Below are positions 1 through 11,752 of a stretch of DNA of 64,000 nt, piece by piece. Each line of letters starts with the position of its first letter. The stretch's first letter is position 1. Both the position numbers and the translations under genes were made by a program. This stretch comes from Anaeramoeba flamelloides (taxonomy: Eukaryota > Metamonada > Anaeramoebidae), in assembly GCA_027625915.1 (NCBI GenBank), contig JANTQA010000063.1, forward strand, positions 6,839,501 through 6,903,500, in the 5' to 3' direction. The notes under the pieces were generated by a model. That model worked only from the letters and a program-made list of their open reading frames with translations, did no database searches and had not been told where the DNA came from.

Positions 1-458
1 AAAATAAAAGAAGAAAAAAACCCTATTAAAAAATAGGTAGAGGATTTTGAAAATCATAACAGTTCGTTTTGCAAAAATTATTTGATAATTATTCGTTTTT
101 TTTTTTGATAAAAATGTGTTATCAAAATGGAAAACCAAATTATTTTATAGTTTTAAATAAAAAATCACCCACTTATATGAATAATTGCTAATACCCATTG
201 TTTTTTCAATACTTTTAATTCAATTACTTCCTAGCTGTATTTAATTGTTTTTTTTTATTATATTGTTTTTAAGTTTTTTTTTTTGCATTTTTTCACATCC
301 CAGAAACGAAAAGTACGATTTCAAAAGAATTCGATGAACTTTAACAAAAAAAAAACATAAACAACAAATGAAACGAAAAAGCAAGTATAAAAATTGAAAA
401 AAATGTAATTTTATTAACTGATCGTGATTTTATAACCAAAAATAGTAATACCTGTGAA

Positions 459-501
<43 letters not shown>

Positions 502-1100
502 CACCCTGGATTTACCTAAATTTCATCAATTTTAAAATGTAAGATTTAAAATGATATTGAGGTACTAATAGTTTTATTTTCTTATTTGTCTTTAATCCAG
601 ATTTGAATTATATTAAAAAGTTAAAAAGTTCAAAGATAAAATAGTTCAAAGATAAAGTAGTTTTACTATTATATTTTTATTTTTATTTTTGGATAAAAAA
701 ATACTAATTATTGATTTTTACAATTGTTTTAATAAGTTTTATTTCTTTTTCAATTCTTTAAATAAGAAATTTTATCATAATAAATATAATTCAAAACTCA
801 ATACCTTGATTGATTAATAACGTTCAAACTATCTTGTTAATTTTTATAAACAATAAATATATAAAAAAATATATTAATGAGATTTTTTCTATTTTTGTTT
901 TTAGAAAAAATTTCAATAAATATTACATCAAGAGAAAAATGAAATTTATTTCTTTAGACCAGAATTAATAGTTTAATATGTCGAATTTTCTAAAACGTTT
1001 ATTTCAACAATTGATAATAATGAAAATAAAATACAATAAATAAAAATGTAAAATAATTTCATTTATTGCAATGGAATTAAACAAAAAAAAAACTTTTTGA
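1..1100. other. AT-rich stretch without a supported gene
   Basis: About 80% or more A+T with many homopolymer runs. It holds an (AT)n microsatellite at about 462-499. A possible terminal exon follows a good acceptor (pyrimidines then CAG at about 302) and reads about 18 codons to a TAA, but nothing upstream links to it, so I do not call it. Confidence 0.6.
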
Positions 1101-1815
1101 ATAAACTCTGTTTCAGTCAAAGTGGACTAACATTTTTTCAAATATCAATTATTTTATATAATTGACCTTTGAAGAACAAATAAGAAAATAAACAGAATAA
1201 TACACATCAAAGAATATATTGATATCCGTCTGAAAGAAAACTAATTAATCAATCAATTTTCTTACAAATTGTAAAACTCAAATTCTTAGGGAACTATTGA
1301 GAAAAACAAGAATGTTAGTTTTGAACTTCTACTGGTATTTGATTAATAAATAAGAAACATTTTTACTTCATTTTTCATGTATACTTTTCTTTTAGAAATC
1401 AAGTCTCCAAACGAAGTATGTTAGTATTTGAGGGATCTATTTGAAAAAGGAAATGGAAATGAAGTGGGAAATCTTTCAAATTTATTAAACAAATATCAAG
1501 CTCAAAGATCGAATAGAATTGCAATAGAAAACAATAGGATTTCTCAACAATCATTTACATTGTTTCAATAACCTTAGAATAACACATTTTTACCGAGTGA
1601 CTATTGATCTTGCATTAAAAAAAATTTTTGCAACTGAATGACGTTTAAAAAAAAAAATCGAAAAAAAAAAAAAAAAATGTAGAGAAATGATAAAATATGA
1701 TTTCAATTTTGAAAATTTCCAAAATAAAATTTTTTCTTCTAATATCTATGCAAACCCTTTAAACACATACATTTTACCATTACAACTGGTCCCCTTTAAC
1801 TGAAAAATGGTTTAG
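1101..1815 (+). repeat. TIR element, family A, copy 1
   Basis: This is a degenerate copy of the element at 31324-32028. Both ends keep the family terminus, ATAAACTCTGTTTCAGTCAA on the left and its diverged complement (cccctttaactgaaa) on the right. The interior matches copy 2 over its whole length, for example the run ataattgacctttgaagaac. There is no coding capacity, so it is a MITE-like non-autonomous element. The flanks do not show a clear target duplication. Confidence 0.7.
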
Positions 1816-4213
1816 ATAAAATAATTGTCTCTAAATTTAAAAATAAAAAAAAAAATAACTTTTAAATATTATTCTAATATAATATAATAATCTTCCAAAC
1901 GAAAAATTTTTTTTTTTGAATTTTGTTATGAGAATAAATTTGAATAAAATATTCTAAAATTTGAATTTTTCATTCTAAATTAATCCGGATCTTGGAAAAT
2001 GATATTTGAAATATGTTCTATTATTGAATAATATTGTTTATTCTTTGTCTAGATTTTAAAAATATAAACGGTAAAAGAAAGTAAAAAGTCTAAAAAAAAA
2101 AAAAATTATTAATCTGATTCGAACTTTTTTGGCCAAATCATTTAGATTTGATGAAAAATTCTTATTGAAAAAATTCATAAATATTTGCAAAAAAATAATT
2201 TTTAATTTTTTTTTTATTTTCAAATTATTTAGAATCAGATATATGCATTGTCATTGGATAGCCATCAACCAATAAAACAAAATTTCTGTGTGTTGTTAAA
2301 ATAACTTTTGTAATGAATAAATTATTTAATAAAGTATTTTAGGCAACATTGGGTCTCAAAGGAACCCAAAAAAAAAATATCCCGTAAAGTATGATGTGTT
2401 TTAATCATTATAACTAAGAGGTTTTTGATGTCGAGACAAACTTTTCAAAAAAAAAAAAAAATTTAATTTTTGATCAAATTTAACATGAAAAAATAATAAA
2501 ATCACAATAACCAAGAAAAATTTCCCAATGTTAAATTGTTTTCAAGTTATTTTTTTATTATATGTAACTATACAATTTTTAATTATAAATTTTTCTTTCA
2601 AAGATAATTGTTTATAAATTCTATATCTAATAATCCTTTAATAAACATTTCTAATTAATAATTTTTTTCCGAAGGTAAATAGTATATTTGAAGTTCTAAG
2701 GGATATTTTTTTCATTATTTAGACTTTCTATCTTTTCTCAGAAATCAAACCAAGAAAAAAGTTGAAAAAATCAAAAACAAAACTATTTATTCTATAAAAA
2801 GATTAAGATTAAATATAAAATTCCAATTATTGAATGATTCTTTATATGTTATTCCTTTGGTGAATTTTAAATCTGGATTTATTAGTAATATCAGTTGACT
2901 TGTTTGTTACTTTTTTAGATAACATTTTTTTTCTAAAAATTTTCACTTTCTCATTTTAATTACAAATTTTTTTCTTTTTTTTAACATTATTTCTCTTTTT
3001 TTCCAAAATAGATTATTGGAATCTCTGAAAATATTCATTTGAATAGAAAATGGTTATTAAAATTGTAGAATTCTATATAATCTCATTTTAAGTCCAGAAT
3101 AACTATCGAATTTCCAATTTAAATGAATAATTATTAATCAAGATTGTATTTTTTTTTATTTTAATTGTTACTAATTGTACATTCCTAATCATGATAATTC
3201 AAACACATAGATTATCTTGTTTTGATAACAACTTGTGAAAAAAAAAAATAAAAAAAATATATTAACAAATAACCTCGGATTGTCTAAAATGCTATTAAAC
3301 TTATAATAAAGAATCTGATCATGGAAAAATTCAAATGTACATAAATTATTATTTAAATGGTTACTCTTGATTACTTTTGAAATATAGTGTTAATTCGATA
3401 ATCTTTTAACTCATTTACAACTCAGCCTATTTTTTTTATTTTTCTTTATTATTTCAATATTATAGATCAATATTGTTTAAATTCAAAATTTTTCCACTTT
3501 TTGTGTTATTAATAATAAATATTTAGATGTTTTTTTCACAGAAGTAACATTTACTCAATTTTATTTAAAAATAAACCTTTTAGAACAATATAAACCCCAT
3601 TTCAAAATTGTTGACTCGCCTAAAATTATAAATTGAAAAAAAAAGTATATTCTTTAGTATTCAAAAAATTGAATTAATAATTAATTTTGATTAATAATTG
3701 ATTTTTAAATCATTCAAAACATAAATAAACCCGATATCTTTAAAATTTAAAAAAAAAAACAAGAACTAAAAAAAAATTAGTAACAATTTTTGAAATTATC
3801 TTTACGATTTTTTATTAACAACTTTCCATTGAAAAAGGAATAAATAAAATTTTTTTACTGATAATTAAAATTTTTTTTCAAGGACAGTACATTATCTCAA
3901 TTTTATCAATGTTTATTAGTTTTTTTGAAGATTACTTTTTTTTCCTATTAACTTTTGCAAAAAAAAAAGTATTAAAAAAAGAAAAAAGAAATCAAAAAAA
4001 AAAGGAAAAAGAAAAAGAAAAAGAACAAAATCCAATAATTTTATGAAAATAATAAAAAAGAATATTATCGAAAAATTGAAAATTTTTTTTTGATAAGTAA
4101 ATAGTGTATAAAACCTCACAAATGATTCCATTAATATTATTAAATAGGTCAATTTTTTGTAATTATATTACTATTCTTGGAATTTGACAAAATTTTACAA
4201 TTTTTGAGAGGGT
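1816..4213. other. Gene-poor AT-rich stretch
   Basis: Mostly homopolymer-rich sequence. One coding-like patch lies on the + strand at about 2096-2470. There a putative exon ending near 2286 and another at 2343-2383, preceded by TATTTTAG and followed by GTAAAG, join in a compatible phase. Two overlapping frames look equally protein-like here, so I leave it uncalled. The far end belongs to repeat family E. Confidence 0.45.
3595..4000 (+). repeat. Dispersed repeat, family E, copy 1
   Basis: It matches 24960-25370 in the same orientation and 5165-5545 in the opposite one. Shared landmarks are a left part like ttcaaaattgttgactcgcc, a middle run like ttagtaacaatttttgaaat, and a distal run like acattatctcaattttatc. 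The left and middle landmarks are roughly inverted copies of each other, so the proximal 200 bp may itself be a small inverted-repeat element. The copies are strongly diverged. Confidence 0.6.
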
Positions 4214-4432
4214 CTAGTGGTCAATAGATTTTTCATTTGCTCTTGAAAGATCTTCAAATATCATATTTCTTGAGTTTTCAAAGTTTTTTTGATTATTCCA
4301 TTTAAAAATCATTATTTTAGAATTGTCGTAAGGAGCTCTGACTACTCTGTGAAATCTAAGATTTTCCAAAATTTGAAAGATATGAGAAAAATCTTTAATT
4401 TTGCTTAGAGTTTTCACTTTTGGAAAATTATA
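4214..4432 (-). CDS. Probable terminal exon of an unidentified gene
   Basis: The minus strand is open for over 85 codons and ends in TAG at 4214. There is no ATG at the upstream side. A credible acceptor (AAACAG) just before 4432 would start the exon with Tyr-Asn-Phe-Pro and give 72 codons. The composition looks coding: it uses Arg, Val, Pro, Trp, His and Asp far more than the surrounding sequence, for example HRVVRAPYDNSKIMIFKW. I do not recognise a family. The 5' exons would lie at higher coordinates and were not found. It could also be a relic of a once longer gene. Confidence 0.35.
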   Translation of the reverse strand, partial: YNFPKVKTLSKIKDFSHIFQILENLRFHRVVRAPYDNSKIMIFKWNNQKNFENSRNMIFEDLSRANEKSIDH

Positions 4433-5164
4433 CTGTTTATTTATGAAAATTTTTGAAAGAAATTGAAAGGATAACAAAGATTTTCCAGAATTATTCAGAA
4501 GTTACTAAAATCAATAATTTAAGTTCAATGATGTTTTTGTTCATAAAATATATTCTCACGATATAAACAATCAATTCACTATAATATTAAAAAAATGTGA
4601 TTAGTTCTACTTTATCACGAAAAATGATAAAAGTGCTATATTTAATATGTTCGGGATAGAATATAATTATCGCGAAAAACTGGAATTTTTTTTTTTTATA
4701 AATCACCTTTAAAGAAATATCTCGAGTTTTATAACTGGCCTGAGACTTTTACGACACTTTACCCTATATATATATATATATATATAGTTTTTGAAAATTT
4801 TCTGAATTTAATTAAAGTGTTTGAAAGTTTTGAAAGTCATAAAACTTTTTATAAACTGAAAGATACTATTTATAGTTGAATTAAAAATTGTTTTTCTTAT
4901 CATTTTTTTTATAAAAGACACAATCTCAATGGAATTTTCTGATCATACTAATAATAACCCCTTTCAACAATATAAGCTATTTTTCAAAAATTTTGACTCC
5001 ATTTAGAGGGTAATACGAAGTGATTCTGTGTACTTTATACCATATTCTTATCATAAGAAAATTTTCTAATTTTTTGATCAGAATCATTTTATCTAATTTT
5101 ATAAATTTTGATTTTACTTTTTCAAATTCTTGTTTTTCTTTTATATTTCTTTTAAAAAATTTTT
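4433..5164. other. Intergenic, with (AT)n and a family H fragment
   Basis: It holds an (AT)n run at about 4765-4787. A stretch near 4735-4860 (gagacttttacgacacttta, then aaagtgtttgaaag) resembles 36290-36400 and is probably a dispersed repeat. No gene is supported. Confidence 0.45.
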
Positions 5165-5545
5165 CTTTTTTCTTTTTTTTTTTTTACAAAAGATAAGGTG
5201 GAAAAAAAAAAGATATCTTCGAAAAGGCCAATAAAAAATAGAGAAAATTGAGGTAATATAATGTCTTTTAAAATAAATTAAATTATTAGTTAATAATTTT
5301 TGATAACCATTTTTCAATGAAAAGTTTTTAATAAAAAATCCGTAAGGCTCATTTCAAAATTTGTTACTAATTTTTTTTTAGTTTTTGGTTTTTTTTTAAT
5401 TTATAATATAAGGGTCTTTATAGATTTAGATTGAATAAAAACTGAATTATTAATCATATTTAGTTATTAATTGTTCTTTAATACTAAAGGATAATTTTTT
5501 TTTTTCAATTTATTATTTCAGGTGAATCACAATTTTTGTAATTAT
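5165..5545 (-). repeat. Dispersed repeat, family E, copy 2 (inverted)
   Basis: The reverse complement follows copy 1 (3595-4000) for most of its length. It includes the block equivalent to ttagtaacaatttttgaaat (here near 5355-5375) and the terminal block like gtgattcacctgaaat (near 5515-5535). Copies 1 and 2 face each other about 1.2 kb apart. Confidence 0.6.
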
Positions 5546-5704
5546 GTTTATTTAAATATAGAATAGATGTGTTTTTTCAAAATGGGATATTACCTTTACA
5601 AGTTCAATAATCAAAAAGGATAAAGAGTAATTTTCCTTCTTGATTGTGATTAATTAAACAAAAAAACCTCAAAGATATAGTTGTGTTTTCCGTCCAATAT
5701 AAAG

Positions 5705-6230
5705 ATGCTCAAAGAAGAAAAAGAACAAGAAGCCAAGAATTGTATAAAAAATCTTAATAATTTGTGATCATCTGGCAAGGATGTTGTGAAAACTTTTGAA
5801 AAGCAATCCAACTCCTACAGCTTTCAAAGAATATTGAAAATTTGTTCAACCAAAAATATATTCTTTAAAGAACAGGTTTAGTCATTGGTTGTTTTTGAAG
5901 CTCGTTTATCCAATAAAAGTTACAACACCAAAATTGACTGAGAAAATCCTTTGTTTCTCTATAGTTCTTATTGTTGTTGATCTAAAAGGATCTATAGGTT
6001 TGTCAATCAGATCAAATAAAAACAGAATAAAAGTCTTTGATCTGATCAATGATCGAATCAAGTATCTTTTTTGTTGTTTTTTCAAAGAATAACTTTTTAA
6101 TCACCTAATCTATTTTTTGATCAAAAAAATTTTTTCATTGTTAAAAATAATGCTTGTCTTACTCAAAAACCCATCCAGTATTATATCGCGAATACTCCTC
6201 ATCGAAATATTGTGTAATTTATCCTTACTT
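5705..6230 (+). pseudogene. Decayed coding island, family unknown
   Basis: Several coding-like stretches follow one another on the + strand and are richer in C and G than their surroundings. The best preserved reads about 60 codons near 5910-6092, with Val-Asp-Leu-Lys-Gly and Phe-Asp-Leu-Ile-Asn-Asp. A further one near 6150-6225 holds Thr-Pro-His-Arg-Asn. The island is broken several times and I cannot name its family. A transposon-derived origin is possible, as is a decayed host gene. Confidence 0.3.
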
Positions 6231-6510
6231 TTAAGTGAATATCATGATTTTATAGAAAATCACAATATTCAATAAATCGCAATCAAAAGAAAAATGGTCA
6301 TAAACCTATAATATTGCATATTTTATAAAAATAAACGAGATTTTTGTAACTATATAGTGATTGAAGTTAAGATATCATCAGGTTCTCTATTCTTTCAAAT
6401 ACAGAAAATCCTAACAAAAAATGTCTAAGATTTTTTTTAATTTGTTCATCTAAAGTATTTTATTATTTTTGAAATTAAAAGTATTTTTCTTCTTCTCTTA
6501 TTTTTATTTT

Positions 6511-7454
6511 AAGGGACTAGTCTATATAAAAATTTTTTTAGGTAAATTTAATAGAGATTTAGATTGTTTTTTGCCAATTACTTAGATTTCAAATCAAAGT
6601 GAAAAACTTCTTAGTATATTATTGAAATCTTGCTAAATGACATTCATTAAATTTAGTTATTGTTTTTATAGAAATAAAAAAATTTTTCCTTTTTTTCACT
6701 TTTTTGAAAGTTGCTTTTTTTCAGCTTTGTGCAAAAATTCAAAAAATAAAAAAAAATATGAGCAAGAAAGCAAAACCTTGTTATGTTTGTGGAATACATA
6801 CAAAAAATAGTATGAATAATAAACCTTAAAAGGTTTTTTTAGGATTTGCATGAAAAAACAGTTTGATTCAAAAAAAATATACAATATATGCTTTACTCTT
6901 AATAAAATATTTTCTTTCTTTTCTTGTACCATTCTTTTTTTTCATGAATCTACTTTTTGAGTTTACACTCTTTTGTTTTTGTTGAATTTAAAGTTTTTTT
7001 AAGTATTCCCACATTATCATTCCAAATGTTTTTGTCAGAGTTAAAAAAAATTCAAAGATTAAGAATAAGAACTATTTTTTTAAAAAAGTAATTATTGATA
7101 AAACAAATTGAGTTCTTTATAGAGTCAAATTGGATGAACAGAAGTGAAAGAGAAAATATTCACTAGCTTTAAATTATTTTTTCATTTTTCAAAATGAGAA
7201 TAAATATTATTTTTGAGATAATAATTAAATCCAAAATTAATCAAAAAATTCTCATCCGCTAATGATATTTTTTTCAAAAAAATATTTTTAAAAGTCACTT
7301 TTTTTGACAAAATCGTAAAATTTTAAAAAAACAAGAACCAAAAAGTTCTAACATTGAAAAAACCTGTCTATTTTCCATTCTAAACATATTTCAAGATAAG
7401 AATTCCTTATTTAGTTATTGGTCAAAAAAAAATATTAATAGAGACTAGTCCCTT
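6511..7454. repeat. Candidate element bounded by inverted AAGGGACTAGTC ends
   Basis: The left end reads aagggactagtct at 6511 and the right end reads agactagtccctta at about 7441-7454, an inverted repeat of about 13 bp. The same terminus occurs alone at about 36047-36057 and 50426-50437 (ctagtccctta). That suggests a dispersed element whose other copies are broken. The interior has no convincing gene. Confidence 0.4.
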
Positions 7455-7749
7455 AATAAATTTGTTTTTAATTACTCTTTCAATCCTAGAAACAAATAAA
7501 AATAAATATTTACCCTAATTCTTTTTGTAAGATATTCGATTATTTTTTTGCTATACGAGCCAACCTTCATGAAAACTTTTATCAAAAATTTCAAGTGAAT
7601 TAAACTACGTGCAGTATTTCTATTAGATAGAGACAACCACATAACTTTTTAAAATTAAATGTTTTTACACTTATCAATTTAAATTAATCTCAATTTTTTT
7701 TGGGATCTTTTATGATTATTAAATTTTTGTAGATTCCTTACTATTTAAT

Positions 7750-7866
7750 ATGCAAAATTTTATTTCAAAGATGATATAAAAATCTATATTCCTCACGAAC
7801 CCTCTCAGAAAGATCAAAATTTTTTCACAAATGAAGAGTATACTTGGAACATGACACAATTTTGAA
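7750..7866 (+). CDS. Exon-like island, convergent with Vps33
   Basis: About 38 codons are open on the + strand and end in TGA at about 7866. The translation is rich in Pro, Gln, Glu, Asp and Trp (for example HEPSQKDQNFFTNEEYTWN), unlike the flanks. An acceptor (TTTCAAAG) lies near 7770. An upstream open stretch at about 7490-7530 ends at a GTAAGA donor in a compatible phase, so both may belong to one gene running toward Vps33. The family is not recognised and the 5' end was not found. Confidence 0.3.
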
Positions 7867-8244
7867 AATCGTAATTGGTAGTATCTGTGACAGATAAGAG
7901 ATTATTAAACTACAAAGTAATACTGTATGGGTTATTATATGATTTTAAATGCATCATGCCGTTTATAATGAAAAATAGTTGACAAAACAATCTTCAACTA
8001 GAAATAATACTTTATAAAATATTGTTTTATTTTTTAAAAAAAAGAAAAGGAAAAGGAAAAGGAAAAGGAAAATCAAAAGCAAAAGCAAAAATCAAAGCAA
8101 AAACAAAAAGAAAAGTAAAAAGAAGAAGAAAAAGAAAATAGGAATAAAGATAAGAATTGAAAATTAATTATTAAATAAATATAGAGTACGGGTATAATTT
8201 TGAATTTGAAAAATCATCATGAAGATTCTGTGACAACAAAACAG
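7867..8244. other. Vps33 3' flank with purine tract
   Basis: A purine-rich simple-sequence tract at about 8038-8135 (repeats of aaaagg, then aaaagc and aaaac) lies downstream of the Vps33 stop. It probably includes the 3' untranslated region. No gene is seen. Confidence 0.5.
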
Positions 8245-10209
8245 TTAAATCCAAGATTGGTAATACTGCATCATTTTTTTCGCATTGATCATTGAGGTTG
8301 TCCCCATTATGTAAGAATATTTACTGTTGGGCATTCTGCCGAGGATCCTCAGGGCAGACATTTCCGGGTAGGTTGCGCCCCCGATAAAAAACACCATACA
8401 TATGGGCTTTTTGGGCTTTTTTTTATATTTAGCGACTGCCTCCATTTGTTCGTCTCTACCTATTTCATTTTTGGAGATCCCAAGATGCTGTGACAATGCC
8501 TGAATTTCTTTGACGCCATCTTCTGCGTTGCTCATGATGGTTTGTATAATTCTGATTGCCAGCGGCGCGTATCCCGAGAAAACTTGTGTGATATCGTTGC
8601 TGTTGGAGAAGTTTTCATTAAAGATACGCAGTTTCTCTCGCAACTGAGGCCATTTGGACTTGTTGCTGTGCTTCTTGAGTAGCCCCATCCTTTCGAGGTT
8701 CATTAAGGTGAACAAATGCTCGTAGCCAAAGTTTCTGACCAGTTTCTCTCGGAAGGCGTCATAGAATTTGCTTTTAATGCCGTTGCCAATCAGGGACTGC
8801 AAACAAAAGAATCTGAGGAGTGGCTTGATTGAGTTTTCTCGTGAGATCATGATTTCTAAATGGTCGTTGAGCGGGACGTCGTCTGCAATTAACGAAAAGA
8901 CAGCCTGCATGTCCTCGACGAATTTGGGTGATTTGATTGTCTTTTGGACAATTTTCTCGGTAATTGACAGGTGGACGCTGATCTTTTGTTTGTTTTGCTG
9001 AAGGACACTCAGTTGCTTGACAAATTGCTTTAGCTTTTGAATGTTGTCCGCCTTATGCCTTTCTTCGTACCCCTTGGATAACTCTGAAATTATTTGTTTT
9101 AAATAAGTGGACACGTCTTGCATATTTAAATCTCTTATCGTTTGGAAGACAGGATCAGAAGAGTTTAAGCAGACACTTGAATATTTGGGTTGTTGTTTTT
9201 TTTGTTTTTGCTCGTTGTTGCTGTTGTTGTTGTTTGGTGGCTGGATTACCTTTTTATTCTTTGGTGTTAATATTTTGCTTGGGATTTTCACAAACGATTG
9301 CGAGATGGAATAAAATTCATCGATCAACCCTTCATAATTTAATGGCGTTAGCAGCGGCGTGATAAAGTCAACGGATCGGTCGATCAGGACTAAGGTATCG
9401 ATTCCTGGATCCTCAATCGCCATGATCTCCTTTTGCCGTGCCAATTGGCAGATCTTTTTTTTCACCTGGTAGGAACTTGCTCCCACGTGCACGATGTTTG
9501 GGATCAGCCCAAGCACCCTTTGAAGCTCGATCAGCGATCGAATAGTTTCTGTGATCGGCGTGATGTCTTCCAAAATCCAATACTTGAATTCTTCATCAAT
9601 CCCCAGCGAGTACAGATCCTTGTCAATGGGGTACATGAACGATGGGAACGGGAGGACGTTGATCTCATCTAAGAGCCCCTGTGCTTCAAGCTCCTTTTCA
9701 CAATCTAAGGTGATGTGTGGGATGAAGACAACAGTGATCTTTGGCCTTGGCTCCGTTTCTTCTTCTTCTTCTTCTTCTTCTGTTTTTTTTTTTTTTTTTT
9801 GGGTTTGGTGTTTTTTTTTTGCTTTTTTTGATTGGACTTGCTTCAGATTGTTTTTGATCCTACCTTGCCTCGTTTGAGAGAGCGCATCCCTTGTGATCCA
9901 TTTGTGCGCCTTCAGGTGCCTTTTGAGCCATCGTGCAGCGGCCGTATTAGACCGGATCATATATAATAAATGTTTCGTTCCCTTGGGTAGCTTTGGCAAA
10001 GAATCATTAAAGGTATAGAATTTTTCAACCTCCTGGCCTTGCAACTCTTGTAACGACAAAACTAAATTGATAGACTGCAAAATAATTGGCGATAACACTA
10101 ACACTTTTTTTCCATCAAGCCTGTTTAATAATTTAATAAATGGCGATCGTGAATGCATTCTGACATCGGAATGCACATCGACAATTTCTGCATTTAGTTC
10201 GAGATTCAT
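8245..10209 (-). CDS. VPS33: Vps33-like Sec1/Munc18 family protein
   Basis: Vps33 is the Sec1/Munc18 (SM) subunit of the HOPS and CORVET tethering complexes. It binds and chaperones SNARE bundles for fusion at late endosomes and the vacuole or lysosome. The protein has 654 residues against about 600 in animals and yeast-type homologues near 690. Diagnostic Vps33 blocks are present: a domain-1 stretch ending GQEVEKFYTF (about 58-67), the central block IDRSVDFITPLLTPLNYEGL followed by IDEFYSI (about 276-302), YEHLFTLMNLERMGLL, FSGYAPL, and the C-terminal VFFIGGATYPEMSALR. Two low-complexity insertions, Lys-rich then poly-Glu near 124-153 and Asn/Gln-rich near 325-342, explain the extra length. 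The ATG at 10209 gives a complete N-terminus, so no further exon is needed. Its GC content is clearly higher than the flanks. Assignment to Vps33 rather than Vps45/Sly1 is firm; A versus B type is not decided. Confidence 0.93.
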   Translation of the reverse strand: MNLELNAEIVDVHSDVRMHSRSPFIKLLNRLDGKKVLVLSPIILQSINLVLSLQELQGQEVEKFYTFNDSLPKLPKGTKHLLYMIRSNTAAARWLKRHLKAHKWITRDALSQTRQGRIKNNLKQVQSKKAKKKHQTQKKKKKTEEEEEEEETEPRPKITVVFIPHITLDCEKELEAQGLLDEINVLPFPSFMYPIDKDLYSLGIDEEFKYWILEDITPITETIRSLIELQRVLGLIPNIVHVGASSYQVKKKICQLARQKEIMAIEDPGIDTLVLIDRSVDFITPLLTPLNYEGLIDEFYSISQSFVKIPSKILTPKNKKVIQPPNNNNSNNEQKQKKQQPKYSSVCLNSSDPVFQTIRDLNMQDVSTYLKQIISELSKGYEERHKADNIQKLKQFVKQLSVLQQNKQKISVHLSITEKIVQKTIKSPKFVEDMQAVFSLIADDVPLNDHLEIMISRENSIKPLLRFFCLQSLIGNGIKSKFYDAFREKLVRNFGYEHLFTLMNLERMGLLKKHSNKSKWPQLREKLRIFNENFSNSNDITQVFSGYAPLAIRIIQTIMSNAEDGVKEIQALSQHLGISKNEIGRDEQMEAVAKYKKKPKKPICMVFFIGGATYPEMSALRILGRMPNSKYSYIMGTTSMINAKKMMQYYQSWI

Positions 10210-10305
10210 TTTCTTTTGTACAAAGTTTTTTGGTAAGAAGTCAAAGAGTGATTGTTTTAATGTGATGAAAATTTCGAAGTTTGCAAAATTAGAAAAATGA
10301 TAAAT

Positions 10306-11752
10306 TTATGTATTTCTTTTCAAATTCATTTTTTTGGGAACGCTGTACTTAAAGACGATCTCAATTTTAGACTCTATCAGATCTAAAAAACAATATCATT
10401 GTCAATAAAAAGGATTTAAAAGTTGATTAATTAAAGGAAAACCGCTAGATTTTCAATTTTTGGAGGATTTTAGAATAAAAATTTATTAATCAGAAAAAAC
10501 CTTTTGAAATTTTTCAACAAAAAACTATAAAATTAAAATCAATTTTTTTACCTCTTAATTCACAAGCTTTCCACTTTATCTATAAAAATATCTTTTTAAT
10601 ATTGTAACATACCCGATTAGAATCCATATTTCAAAAATATTGGCTTACCTTTTGATGCTACTAGGGGTGATTTTGTCCGGTTTAATTAAATATTATCTTT
10701 GAAAGAAGTTTTCAATTTTTCGTTCAAAATCATTTACTGGGTTCACATTTTGATTCTTTTTTGAAAAAAACCCAAAATAATTCTTTTTTTTGATTTCACA
10801 TGAAATCAAATGATTCTTTTTTCTTCCAATGATATGCCTCAACTCATTTCTTGTTTACATTTATTTTTACAAGGAATCAGATCAATCATTCTCAAAATTT
10901 AATAATTAATTATTTTTTTTTTTATTTTCAAAAAGAATTATATATTTCTCAAAAAAATTAATATATAAGGTTATTTTTCTTGAGGTTTTAGTTTAAATCG
11001 TCTTTTCATCAATCCTGAAGTTTGTAAGTTTATTCCTGATAAGAAAATTATTTTTCTTTGGAATGGAATCAAAAAATTCTTTTTTTTTTTTTTAATAGAG
11101 TTTTGGGATAAAATAAATATTCTTTTTTTGATTCGAGGGTATCAGAATAAAATAAATTTTAATTTTTTTGAAAAATTATACTTCAAATAAACTTTAAAAA
11201 GTGTAAAATAGTTGATAATAATTGATTCCATTGGAATCATTTTAATATTATGATTCCAAATTTTAATTTTTGAGATTCTAAAAATTCCAAAAATGGAATC
11301 AATTAGAGAACTCTGATCATTTTTTCTAATTTGTGGAAATCTTTGTTTTGCTTTTTCTTTCTTTTTTTTTATTTTATTGTTCTTTTTTTTATTTCGTATT
11401 TTTTTTTTATTTAAATAAGCAGAATTGAAATTAAAATGAATTTTTTTTTTTTTGCATATTGCTTCACTTATCGTCAACTCTATCTAAAAATATATTTATA
11501 ATAGTTCTACTCAACTCGATTAGGTTGTATAATGAATTGATGAGTAAGTTTAGAAATGGGTTTTTATGTTCCAAACTTTTTTTTGTAAATTTAGTTTTTG
11601 GATATTACAAAAATAATTGAAATTGAAATTTCACAAATACTTGGATCAAAGAATTGGATTTAAACAACTTTTTTTTTTTTTTTAAATTTCTACAAGATGG
11701 CTCTAGTCACTTACCTGTGATTTTTCTCCAAATTTAAAAGGGTGACTTGGCA
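10306..11752 (-). CDS. Unidentified short-exon gene upstream of Vps33 (3' part)
   Basis: Three short exons are predicted from splice sites and phase. Exon 11752-11715 is preceded by TTTCTAG and followed by GTAAGT. Exon 10579-10552 is preceded by TTTTATAG and followed by GTAAAA. Exon 10382-10306 is preceded by TTTTTTAG and ends in TAA. The middle exon has only one open frame; it enters in phase 0 and leaves one base, exactly what the last exon (its only open frame) needs. The first exon can supply phase 0. The tail reads IKWKACELRDLIESKIEIVF then KYSVPKKMNLKRNT. The family is not recognised and the 5' exons are missing. The stop lies about 96 bp before the Vps33 start on the same strand. The link between the last two exons is the safest; the first exon is more doubtful because it is more than 1.1 kb away. 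Confidence 0.38.

Noticed and set aside
10655-10740. Exon-like segment on the minus strand ending at a GTAAGC donor
   Set aside because: All three frames meet a stop upstream with no acceptor between, and its donor phase does not fit the next exon.
10832-10905. Two overlapping protein-like frames on the + strand
   Set aside because: Both frames look equally good, which shows that such short translations can arise by chance here.
11142-11477. Minus-strand frame of 111 codons, Lys/Asn-rich
   Set aside because: No ATG at its start, mostly AAA/AAT codons, and internal ggaatc palindromes explain the better-looking part. It would lie inside the intron of the predicted gene at 10306-11752.
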